NCBI RefSeq assembly: GCF_029227915.1 | Contig: NC_079887.1 | Coordinates: 4,216,001-4,280,000, forward strand | Length of the DNA: 64,000 nucleotides | Direction: 5' to 3' | From: Hydractinia symbiolongicarpus | Lineage: Eukaryota; Cnidaria; Hydrozoa; Anthoathecata; Hydractiniidae | Part shown: positions 52,423-63,804 of the stretch, piece by piece | Position numbering within the stretch: position 1 is the first letter of the stretch | Layout: each line of letters opens with the position of its first letter | Notes under the pieces: model-generated | Told to the model about the DNA's origin: nothing | Seen by the model: only the letters and a program-made list of their open reading frames with translations | Databases searched by the model: none | Program-made: the position numbers and the translations under genes

Positions 52423-53199
52423 ATGAGACTTGTAGTTTTCAAAAACGTTTTCATTTTTGATGAGATGCTGAATAAAAGAAGTTTAATCGCCGGCAAACGA
52501 AAACCTGCGATTTCCCGTAAATCCCGGACTCGGCCCGTAAAGTCAAAAGTATACAAAGAAATAACCCAGGGAGTAAACTCATTTCCCGAACGATTTTTTA
52601 AATTATTATTTCACCACTAAAGCCCATGAGACTTGTAGATTTTAAAAATGTTTTCATTTTCGATGGGACGCTGAATAAAAAAAGTTTAATCGCCGGCAAA
52701 CGAAAACCCGCGATTTCCCGGAAATCCCGGGCTTGGCCCGTATAGTCGAATGTATACAAAGAAAGTACCCAGGGAGTAAACTCATTTCCCGAACGATTTT
52801 TTAAATTATTTTTTCACCACTAAAACGCATGAGACTTGTAGTTTTCAGAAATGTTTTCATTTTTGATGAGACGCTTAATGAAAGTGGTTTAATCGCCGGC
52901 AAACGAAAACCCGTGATTTCCCGTAAATCCCGGGCTTCGCCCGTATAGTCATATGTATACAAAGAAAGTACCCTGTGAGTAAACTCATTTCCAAAACGAT
53001 TTTTTAAATTATCTTTTCACCACTAAAGCGCATGAGACTTGTAGTTTTCAAAAATGTTTTCATTTTTGATGAGACGCTGAATAAAAGAAGTTTAATCGCC
53101 GGCAAACGAAAACCCGCGACTTCCCGTAAATCCCGGGCTCGGCCCGTATAGTCAAAAGTATACAAAGAAAGAACCCAGGGAGTAAACTCATTTCCCGAA

Positions 53200-54765
53200 C
53201 GATTTTTTAAATTATTTTTTCACCACTAAAACGCATGAGACTTGTAGTTTTCAAAAACGTTTTCATTTTTGATGAGATGCTGAATAAAAGAAGTTTAATC
53301 GCCGGCAAACGAAAACCTGCGATTTCCCGTAAATCCCGGACTCGGCCCGTAAAGTCAAAAGTATACAAAGAAATAACCCAGGGAGTAAACTCATTTCCCG
53401 AACGATTTTTTAAATTATTATTTAACCACTAAAGCCCATGAGACTTGTACATTTTAAAAATGTTTTCATTTTTGATGAGACGCTGAATAAAAGACGTTTA
53501 ATCGCCGGCAAACGAAAACCCGCGACTTCCCGTAAATCCCGGATTCGGCCCGTATAGTCAAAAGTATATAAAGAAAGTACCCAGGGAGTAAACTTATTTC
53601 CCGAACGATTTTTTAATTTTTTTTCCATCACTAAAACGCATGAGACTTGTAGTTTTCAGAAATGTTTTCATTTTTGATGAGACGCCTAATGAAAGTGGTT
53701 TAATCGCCGGCAAACGAAAACCCGTGATTTCCCGTAAATCCCGGGCTTGGCCGTATAGTCGAATGTATACAAAGAAAGTACCCTGTGAGTAAACTCATTT
53801 CCAAAACGATTTTTTAAATTATCTTTTCACCACTAAAACGCATGAGACTTGTAGTTTTCCAAAATGTTTTCATTTTTGATGAGACGCTGAATAAAAGAAG
53901 TTTAATCGCCGGCAAACGAAAGCCTGCGATTTCCCGTAAATCCCGGACTCGGCCCGTAAAGTCAAAAGTATACAAAGAAAGTACCCAGGGAGTAAACTCA
54001 TTTCCCAAACGATTTTTTAAATTATTATTTCACCACTAAAGCCCATGAGACTTGTAGATTTTAAAAATGTTTTCATTTTTGATGAGACGCTGAATAAAAA
54101 TAGTTTAATCGCCGGCAAACGAAAACCCGCGATTTCCCGGAAATCCCGGGCTTGGCCCGTATAGTCGAATGTATACAAAGAAAGTACCCAGGGAGTAAAC
54201 TCATTTCCCGAACGATTTTTTAAATTATTTTTTCACCACTAAAACGCATGAGACTTGTAGTTTTCAGAAATGTTTTCATTTTTGATGAGACGCTTAATGA
54301 AAGTGGTTTAATCGCCGGCAAACGAAAACCCGTGATTTCCCGTAAATCCCGGGCTTGGCCCGTATAGTCAAATGTATACAAAGAAAGTACCCTGTGAGTA
54401 AACTCATTTCCAAAACGATTTTTTAAATTATCTTTTCACCACTAAAACGCATGAGACTTGTAGTTTTCAAAAATGTTTTCATTTTTCATGAGACGCTGAA
54501 TAAAAGAAGTTTAATCGCCGGCAAACGAAAACCCGCGACTTCCCGTAAATCCCGGACTCGGCCCGTATAGTCAAAAGTATACAAAGAAAGAACCCAGGGA
54601 GTAAACTCATTTCCCGAACGATTTTTTAAATTATTTTTTCACCACTAAAACGCATGAGACTTGCAGTTTTCAAAAACGTTTTCATTTTTGATGAGACGCT
54701 GAATAAAAGAAGTTTAATCGCCGGCAAACGAAAACCTGCGATTTCCCGTAAATCCCGGACTCGGC
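53200..54765 (+). repeat. Segmental block E, copy 2
   Basis: Second copy of 46300-47865, separated from it by the most regular run of 812-bp tetramers. The order M1-M2-M3-M1'-M2-M3-M4-M1 is the same in both copies. Confidence 0.86.
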
Positions 54766-55465
54766 AAGTAAAGTCAAAAGTATACAAAGAAATAACCCAG
54801 GGAGTAAACTCATTTCCCGAACGATTTTTTAAATTATTATTTCACCACTAAAGCCCATGAGACTTGTAGATTTTAAAAATGTTTTCATTTTTGATGAGAC
54901 GCTGAATAAAAGACGTTTAATCGCCGGCAAACGAAAACCCGCGACTTCCCGTAAATCCCGGATTCGGCCCGTATACTCAAAAGTATACAAAGAAAGTACC
55001 CAGGGAGTAAACTCATTTCCCGAACGATTTTTTAAATTATTTTTTCACCACTAAAACGCATGAGACTTGTAGTTTTCAGAAATGTTTTCATTTTTGATGA
55101 GACGCTTAATGAAAGTGGTTTAATCGCCGGCAAACGAAAACCCGTGATTTCCCGTAAATCCCGGGCTTCGCCCGTATAGTCATATGTATACAAAGAAAGT
55201 ACCCTGTGAGTAAACTCATTTCCAAAACGATTTTTTAAATTATCTTTTCACCACTAAAGCGCATGAGACTTGTAGTTTTCAAAAATGTTTTCATTTTTGA
55301 TGAGACGCTGAATAAAAGAAGTTTAATCGCCGGCAAACGAAAACCCGCGACTTCCCGTAAATCCCGGACTCGGCCCGTATAGTCAAAAGTATACAAAGAA
55401 AGAACTCAGGGAGTAAACTCATTTCCCAAACGATTTTTTAAATTATTTTTTCACCACTAAAACGC

Positions 55466-58400
55466 ATGAGACTTGTAGTTTTCAGAAATGTTTTCATTTT
55501 TGATGAGACGCCTATTGAAAGTGGTTTAATCGCCGGCAAACGAAAACCCGTGATTTCCCGTAAATCCCGGGCTTGGCCGTATAGTCGAATGTATACAAAG
55601 AAAGTACCCTGTGAGTAAACTCATTTCCAAAACGATTTTTTAAATTATCGTTTCACCACTAAAACGCATGAGACTTGTAGTTTTCAGAAATGTTTTTATT
55701 TTTGATGAGACGCTTAATAAAAGTGGTTTAATCGCCGGCAAACGAAAACCCGTGATTTCCCGTAAATCCCGGGCTTGGCCCGTATAGTCGAATGTATACA
55801 AAGAAATTACCCTGTGAGTAAACTCATTTCCAAAACGATTCTTTAAATTATCTTTTCACCACTAAAACGTATGAGACTTGTAGTTTTCAAAAATGTTTTC
55901 ATTTTTGATGAGACGATGAATAAAAGAAGTTTAATCGCCGGCAAACGAAAACCCGCGACTTCCCGTATATCCTGGACTCGACCCGTATAGTCAAAAGTAT
56001 ACAAAGAAAGAACCCAGGGAGTAAACTCATTTCCCGAACGATTTTTTAAATTATTTTTCACCACTAAAACGCATGAGACTTGTAGTTTTCCAATATGTTT
56101 TCATTTTTGATGAGACGCTGAATAAAAGAAGTTTAATCGCCGGCAAACGAAAACCTGCGATTTCCCGTAAATCCCAGCCTCGGCCCGTAAAGTCAAAAGT
56201 ATACAAAAAAAGTACCCAGGGAGTAAACTCATTTCCAAAACGATTTTTTAAATTATCTTTTCACCACTAAAACGCATGAGACTTGTAGTTTTCAAAAATG
56301 TTTTCATTTTTGATGAGACGCTGAATAAAAGAATTTTAATCGCCGGCAAACGAAAACCCGCGACTTCCCGTAAATCCCGGACTCGGCCCGTATAGTCAAA
56401 AGTATACAAAGAAAGAACCCAGGGAGTAAACTCATTTCCCGAACGATTTTTTAAATTATTTTCCATCACTAAAACGCATGAGACTTGTAGTTTTCAGAAA
56501 TGTTTTCATTTTTGATGAGACGCCTAATGAAAGTGGTTTAATCGCCGGCAAACGAAAACCCGTGATTTCCCGTAAATCCCGGGCTTGGCCGTATAGTCGA
56601 ATGTATACAAAGAAAGTACCCTGTGAGTAAACTCATTTCCAAAACGATTTTTTAAATTATCTTTTCACCACTAAAACGCATGAGACTTGTAGTTTTCAAA
56701 AATGTTTTCATTTTTGATGAGACGCTGAATAAAAGAAGTTTAATCGCCAGCAAACGAAAACCCGCGACTTCCCGTAAATCCCGGACTCGGCCCGTATAGT
56801 CAAAAGTATACAAAGAAAGAACCCAGGGAGTAAACTCATTTCCCAAACGATTTTTTAAATTATTTTGTCACCACTAAAACGCATGAGACTTGTAGTTTTC
56901 AGAAATGTTTTTATTTTTGATGAGACGCTTAATAAAAGTGGTTTAATCGCCGGCAAACGAAAACCCGTGATTTCCCGTAAATCCCGGGCTTGGCCCGTAT
57001 AGTCGAATGTATACAAAGAAATTACCCTGTGAGTAAACTCATTTCCAAAACGATTTTTTAAATTATCTTTTCACCACTAAAACGCATGAGACTTGTAGTT
57101 TTCAAAAATGTTTTCATTTTTGATGAGACGCTGAATAAAAGAAGTTTAATCGCCAGCAAAGGAAAACCCGCGACTTCCCGTAAATCCCGGACTCGGCCCG
57201 TATAGTCAAAAGAATACAAAGAAAGAACCCAGGGAGTAAACTCATTTCCCAAACGATTTTTTAAATTATTTTTTCACCACTAAAACGCATGAGACTTGTA
57301 GTTTTCAGAAATGTTTTTATTTTTGAGGAGACGCTTAATAAAAGTGGTTTAATCGCCGGCAAACGAAAACCCGTGATTTCCCGTAAATCCCGGGCTTGGC
57401 CCGTATAGTCGAATGTATACAAAGAAATTACCCTGTGAGTAAACTCATTTCCAAAACGATTCTTTAAATTATCTTTTCACCACTAAAACGTATGAGACTT
57501 GTAGTTTTCAAAAATGTTTTCATTTTTGATGAGACGATGAATAAAAGAAGTTTAATCGCCGGCAAACGAAAACCCGCGACTTCCCGTATATCCTGGACTC
57601 GACCCGTATAGTCAAAAATATACAAAGAAAGAACCCAGGGAGTATACTCATTTCCCGAACGATTTTTTAAATTATTTTTCACCACTAAAACGCATGAGAC
57701 TTGTAGTTTTCCAATATGTTTTCATTTTTGATGAGACGCTGAATAAAAGAAGTTTAATCGCCGGCAAACGAAAACCTGCGATTTCACGTAAATCCCAGAC
57801 TCGGCCCGTAAAGTCAAAAGTATACAAAAAAAGTACCCTGTGAGTAAACTCATTTCCAAAACGATTTTTTAAATCATCTTTTCCCCACTAAAACGCATGA
57901 GACTTGTAGTTTTCAAAAATGTTTTCATTTTTGATGAGACGCTGAATAAAAGAAGTTTAATCGCCGGCAAACGAAAACACGCGACTTCCCGTAAATCGCG
58001 GACTCGGCCCGTATAGTCAAAAGTATACAAAGAAAGAACCCAGGGAGTAAACTCATTTCCCGAACGATTTTTTAAATTATTTTTTCACCACTAAAACGCA
58101 TGAGACTTGCGGTTTTCAAAAACGTTTTCATTTTTGATGAGACGCTGAATAAAAGAAGTTTAATCGCCGGCAAACGAAAACCCGCGACTTCCCGTAAATC
58201 CCGGACTCGGCCCGTATAGTCAAAAGTATACAAAGAAAGAACCCAGGGAGTAAACTCATTTCCCGAACGATTTTTTAAATTATCTTTTCCCCACTAAAAC
58301 GCATGAGACTTGTAGTTTTCAAACATGTTTTCATTTTTGATGAGACACTGAATAAAAGAAGTTTAATCGCCGGCAAACGAAAACCCGCGACTTCCCGTAA

Positions 58401-60126
58401 ATCCCGGACTCGGCCCGTATAGTCAAAAGTATACAAAGAAAGAACCCAGGGAGTAAACTCATTTCCCGAACGATTTTTTAAATTAGTTTTCACCACTAAA
58501 ACGCATGAGACTTGTAGTTTTCCAAAATGTTTTCATTTTTGATGAGACGCTGAATAAAAGAAGTTTAATCGCCGGCAAACGAAAACCTGCGATTTCCCGT
58601 AAATCCCAGACTCGGCCCGTAAAGTCAAAAGTATACAAAGAAAGAACCCAGGGAGTAAACTCATTTCCCGAACGATTTTTTAAATTATTTTTCACCACTA
58701 AAACGCATGAGACTTGTAGTTTTCCAATATGTTTTCATTTTTGATGAGACGCTGAATAAAAGAAGTTTAATCGCCGGCAAACGAAAACCCGCGACTTCCC
58801 GTAAATCGCGGACTCGGCCCGTATAGTCAAAAGTATACAAAGAAAGAACCCAGGGAGTAAACTCATTTCCCGAACGATTTTTTAAATTATTTTTTCACCA
58901 CTAAAACGCATGAGACTTGCAGTTTTCAAAAACGTTTTCATTTTTGATGAGACGCTGAATAAAAGAAGTTTAATCGCCGGCAAACGAAAACCCGCGACTT
59001 CCCGTAAATCGCGGACTCGGCCCGTATAGTCAAAAGTTTACAAAGAAAGAACCCAGGGAGTAAACTCATTTCCCGAACGATTTTTTAAATTATTTTTTCA
59101 CCACTAAAACGCATGAGACTTGCAGTTTTCAAAAACGTTTTCATTTTTGATGAGACGCTGAATAAAAGAAGTTTAATCGCCGGCAAACGAAAACCCGCGA
59201 CTTCCCGTAAATCCCGGACTCGGCCCGTATAGTCAAAAGTATACAAAGAAAGAACCCAGGGAGTAAACTCATTTCCCGAACGATTTTTTAAATTATCTTT
59301 TCCCCACTAAAACGCATGAGACTTGTAGTTTTCAAACATGTTTTCATTTTTGATGAGACACTGAATAAAAGAAGTTTAATCGCCGGCAAACGAAAACCCG
59401 CGACTTCCCGTAAATCCCGGACTCGGCCCGTATAGTCAAAAGTATACAAAGAAAGAACCCAGGGAGTAAACTCATTTCCCGAACGATTTTTTAAATTAGT
59501 TTTCACCACTAAAACGCATGAGACTTGTAGTTTTCCAAAATGTTTTCATTTTTGATGAGACGCTGAATAAAAGAAGTTTAATCGCCGGCAAACGAAAACC
59601 TGCGATTTCCCGTAAATCCCAGACTCGGCCCGTAAAGTCAAAAGTATACAAAAAAAGTACCCAGGGAGTAAACTCATTTCCCAAACGATTTTTTAAATTA
59701 TTATTTCACCACTAAAGCCCATGAGACTTGTAGATTTTAAAAATGTTTTCATTTTTGATGAGACGCTGAATAAAAGAAGTTTAATCGCCGGCAAACGAAA
59801 ACCCGCGATTTCCCGGAAATCCCGGGCTTGGCCCGTATAGTCGAATATATACAAAGAAAGTACCCAGGGAGTAAACTAATTTCCCGAACGATTTTTTAAA
59901 TTATCTTTTCACCACTAAAACGCATGAGACTTGTAGTTTTCAAACATGTTTTCATTTTTGATGAGACACTGAATAAAAGAAGTTTAATCGCCGGCAAACG
60001 AAAACCCGCGACTTCCCGTAAATCCCGGACTCGGCCCGTATAGTCAAAAGTATACAAAGAAAGAACCCAGGGAGTAAACTCATTTCCCGAACGATTTTTT
60101 AAATTATTTTTCCACCACTAAAACGC
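55466..60126 (+). repeat. Satellite zone 7: irregular zone with shortened monomers
   Basis: The 812-bp order breaks down. Several monomers are 1-3 bp short in the AT-rich spacer (ttaaattatttttcaccac, ttaaattagttttcaccac), and others have tcttttccccactaaaac. Local repeats are about 55660-56200 matched at 57280-57820 (offset 1,621), and 58275-58700 matched at 59288-59715 (offset 1,013). A run of near-identical M4-like monomers with cttgcagttttcaaaaacg lies at about 58905-59300. M2 monomers are scarce: I see one near 59723. No gene is present. Confidence 0.84.
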
Positions 60127-60608
60127 ATGAGACTTGTAGTTTTCAGAAATGTTTTCATTTTTGATGAGACGCTTAATAAAAGAAGTTTAATCGCCGGCAA
60201 ACGAAAACCTGCGATTTCCCGTAAATCCCGGACTCGGCCTGTAAAGTCAAAAGTGTACAAAGAAAGTACCCAGGGAGTAAACTCATTTCTCAACCGATTT
60301 TTTAAATTATTATTTCACCACTAAAGCCCATGAGACTTGTAGATTTTAAAAATGTTTTCATTTTTGATGAGACGCTCAATAAAAGACGTTTAATCGCCGG
60401 CAAACGAAAACCCGCAACTTCCCGTTAGGGTTAGGGTTTTTTATGAGACGCTTAATGAAAGTGGTTTAATCGCCGGCAAACGAAAACCCGCGACTTACCG
60501 TAAATCCCGGGCTTGGCCCGTATAGTCAAATGTATACAAAGAAAGTACCCTCTGAGTAAACTCATTTCCCGAACGATTTTTTAAATTATTTTTCCACCAC
60601 TAAAACGC
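60127..60608 (+). repeat. 482-bp telomere-satellite hybrid unit, copy 1
   Basis: The unit holds one full M1-like monomer (60127-60329), the first ~95 bp of an M2-like monomer ending at cttcccg (60424), a 12-bp TTAGGG tract, and an M3-like monomer that starts inside its ttttt(g)atgagacg segment. Compared with three full monomers (609 bp), 127 bp are missing net. The next copy follows directly at 60609. Confidence 0.92.
60425..60436 (+). repeat. Interstitial telomeric tract TTAGGGTTAGGG, copy 1
   Basis: Two perfect TTAGGG units stand between cttcccg and ttttttatgagacg. G-rich strand is plus, the orientation expected if the chromosome end lay to the right. The hexamer is the telomere repeat of vertebrates and many other animals and eukaryotes. 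Confidence 0.9.
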
Positions 60609-61090
60609 ATGAGACTTGTAGTTTTCAAAAACGTTTTCATTTTTGATGAGACGCTGAATAAAAGAAGTTTAATCGCCGGCAAACGAAAACCTGCGATTTC
60701 CCGTAAATCCCGGACTCGGCCTGTAAAGTCAAAACTGTACAAAGAAAGTACCCAGGGAGTAAACTCATTTCTCAACCGATTTTTTAAATTATTATTTCAC
60801 CACTAAAGCCCATGAGACTTGTAGATTTTAAAAATGTTTTCATTTTTGATGAGACGCTCAATAAAAGACGTTTAATCGCCGGCAAACGAAAACCCGCAAC
60901 TTCCCGTTAGGGTTAGGGTTTTTTATGAGACGCTTAATGAAAGTGGTTTAATCGCCGGCAAACGAAAACCCGCGACTTACCGTAAATCCCGGGCTTGGCC
61001 CGTATAGTCAAATGTATACAAAGAAAGTACCCTCTGAGTAAACTCATTTCCCGAACGATTTTTTAAATTATTTTTCCACCACTAAAACGC
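60609..61090 (+). repeat. 482-bp telomere-satellite hybrid unit, copy 2
   Basis: Direct tandem copy of 60127-60608. It shares the ttttttatgag variant after the telomeric tract (the third copy has tttttgatgag) and ccctctgagtaaac. The unit is followed at 61091 by a normal M1-like monomer. Confidence 0.92.
60907..60918 (+). repeat. Interstitial telomeric tract TTAGGGTTAGGG, copy 2
   Basis: Exactly 482 bp after the first tract, in identical context. Confidence 0.9.
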
Positions 61091-63322
61091 ATGAGACTTG
61101 TAGTTTTCAAAAACGTTTTCATTTTTCATGAGACGCTGAATAAAAGAAGTTTAATCGACGGCAAACGAAAACCTGCGATTTCCCGTAAATCCCGGACTCG
61201 GCCCGTAAAGTCAAAAGTGTACAAAGAAAGTACCCAGGGAGTAAACTCATTTCCCAACCGATTTTTTAAATTATTATTTCACCACTAAAGCCCATGAGAC
61301 TTGTAGATTTTAAAAATGTTTTCATTTTTGATGAGACGCTGAATAAAAGACGTTTAATCGCCGGCAAACGAAAACCCGCAACTTCCCGTAAATCCCGGAT
61401 TCGGCCCGTATAGTCAAAAGTATACAAAGAAAGTACCCAGGGAGTAAACTCATTTCCCGAACTATTTTTTAAATTATTTTTCCACCACTAAAACGCATGA
61501 GACTTGTAGTTTTCAGAAATGTTTTCATTTTTGATGAGACGCTTAGTGAAAGTGGTTAAATCGCCGGCAAACGAAAACCCGTGATTTCCCGTAAATCCCG
61601 GGCTTGGCCCGTATAGTCGAATGTATACAAAGAAAGTACCCTGTGAGTAAACTCATTTCCAAAACGATTTTTTAAATTATCTTTTCACCACTAAAACGCA
61701 TGAGACTTGTAGTTTTTAAAAATGTTTTCATTTTTGATGAGACGCTGAATAAAAGAAGTTTAATCGCCGGCAAACGAAAACCCGCGACTTCCCGTAAATC
61801 CCGGATTCGGCCGGTATAGTCAAAAGTATACAAAAAAAGTACCCAGGGAGTAAACTCATTTTCCGAACGATTTTTTAAATTATTTTTCCACCACTAAAAC
61901 GCATGAGACTTGTAGTTTTCAGAAATGTTTTCATTTTTGATGAGACGCTTAATGAAAGTGGTTTAATCGCCGGCAAACGAAAACCCGTGATTTCCCGTAA
62001 ATCCCGGGCTTGGCCCGTATAGTCGAATGTATACAAAGAAAGTACCCTGTGAGTAAACTTATTTCCAAAACGATTTTTTAAATTATCTTTTCACCACTAA
62101 AACGCATGAGACTTGTAGTTTTCAAACATGTTTTCATTTTTGATGAGACAATGAATAAAAGAAGTTTAATCGCCGGCAAACGAAAACTCGCGACTTCCCG
62201 TATATCCCAGACTCGGCCCGTATAGTCAAAAGTATACAAAGAAAGTACCCAGGGAGTAAACTCATTTCCCAACCGATTTTTTAAATTATTATTTCACCAC
62301 TAAAGCCCATGAGACTTGTAGATTTTAAAAATGTTTTCATTTTTGATGAGACGCTGAATAAAAGACGTTTAATCGCCGGCAAACGAAAACCCGCAACTTC
62401 CCGTAAATCCCGGATTCGGCCCGTATAGTCAAAAGTATACAAAGAAAGTACCCAGGGAGTAAACTCATTTCCCGAACTATTTTTTAAATTATTTTTCCAC
62501 CACTAAAACGCATGAGACTTGTAGTTTTCAGAAATGTTTTCATTTTTGATGAGACGCTTAATGAAAGTGGTTTAATCGCCGGCAAACGAAAACCCGTGAT
62601 TTCCCGTAAATCCCGGGGTTGGCCCGTATAGTCGAATGTATACAAAGAAAGTACCCTGTGAGTAAACTCATTTCCAAAACGATTTTTTAAATTATCTTTT
62701 CACCACTAAAACGCATGAGACTTGTAGTTTTCAAAAATGTTTTCATTTTTGATGAGACGCTGAATAAAAGAAGTTTAATCGCCGGCAAACGAAAACCCGC
62801 GACTTCCCGTAAATCCCGGATTCGGCCGGTATAGTCAAAAGTATACAAAGAAAGTACCCAGGGAGTAAACTCATTTCCCGAACGATTTTTTAAATTATTT
62901 TTCCACCACTAAAACGCATGAGACTTGTAGTTTTCAGAAATGTTTTCATTTTTGATGAGACGCTTAATGAAAGTGGTTTAATCGCCGGCAAACGAAAACC
63001 CCTGATTTCCCGTAAATCCCGGGCTTGGCCCGTATAGTCGAATGTATACAAAGAAAGTACCCTGTGAGTAAACTTATTTCCAAAACGATTTTTTAAATTA
63101 CCTTTTCACCACTAAAACGCATGAGACTTGTAGTTTTCAAACATTTTTCATTTTTGATGAGACACTGAATAAAAGAAGTTTAATCGCCGGCAAACGAAAA
63201 CCCGCGACTTCCCGTAAATCCTGGACTCGGCCCGTATAGTCAAAAGTATACAAAGAAAGAACCCAGGGAGTAAACTCATTTCCCGAACGATTTCTTAAAT
63301 TATTTTTCCACCACTAAAACGC
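61091..63322 (+). repeat. Satellite zone 8: ordinary monomers between hybrid units
   Basis: Eleven full-length monomers separate the second and third hybrid units. They include a block of about 61300-62030 matched at about 62320-63050 (cccgaactattttttaaa, ggccggtatagtc). An intact M2 monomer in the same sequence context as the hybrids (cccgcaacttcccgtaaatcc at about 61375 and 62391) shows the unbroken ancestor of the hybrid junction. No gene is present. Confidence 0.87.
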
Positions 63323-63804
63323 ATGAGACTTGTAGTTTTCAGAAATGTTTTCATTTTTGATGAGACGCTTAATAAAAGAAGTTTAATCGCCGGCAAACGA
63401 AAACCTGCGATTTCCCGTAAATCCCGGACTCGGCCTGTAAAGTCAAAAGTGTACAAAGAAAGTACACAGGGAGTAAACTCATTTCCCAACCGATTTTTTA
63501 AATTATTATTTCACCACTAAAGCCCATGAGACTTGTAGATTTTAAAAATGTTTTCATTTTTGATGAGACGCTGAAGAAAAGACGTTTAATCGCCGGCAAA
63601 CGAAAACCCGCAACTTCCCGTTAGGGTTAGGGTTTTTGATGAGACGCTTAATGAAAGTGGTTTAATCGCCGGCAAACGAAAACCCGCGACTTACCGTAAA
63701 TCCCGGGCTTGGCCCGTATAGTCAAATGTATACAAAGAAAGTACCCTCTGAGTAAACTCATTTCCCGAACGATTTTTTAAATTATTTTTCCACCACTAAA
63801 ACGC
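63323..63804 (+). repeat. 482-bp telomere-satellite hybrid unit, copy 3
   Basis: Same structure and length as copies 1 and 2, but 2.7 kb away. It keeps tttttgatgagacg after the telomeric tract, which matches the normal satellite and so is probably the ancestral form of the junction. It also has gctgaagaaaag where the others have gctcaataaaag. Confidence 0.91.
63621..63632 (+). repeat. Interstitial telomeric tract TTAGGGTTAGGG, copy 3
   Basis: Two TTAGGG units between cttcccg and tttttgatgag. With the right flank intact here, the junction can be read directly: the tract ends in GGG and the satellite resumes at its T run. Confidence 0.9.

Larger units (their letters stand above)
32516..55465 (+). 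repeat. Satellite zone 6: 4-monomer higher-order repeat (about 812 bp)
   Basis: The order M1-M2-M3-M4 recurs with a period of 812-813 bp through most of this zone. M1 monomers lie at 49174, 49986, 50799, 51611, 52423 and 53235, giving five consecutive complete tetramers. Elsewhere the order is interrupted by dimer or trimer steps (for example M1 at 53235 and 53842 with no M4 between) and by duplicated multi-HOR blocks. Near 32600 and 33410 a 3-bp-deleted monomer (gtctagccggc) marks two tetramers 809 bp apart. No gene is present. Confidence 0.9.

Noticed and set aside
60425-60442. True chromosome end at the TTAGGG tract.
   Set aside because: Only two hexamers are present and the satellite resumes immediately on the right, so it is an interstitial tract.
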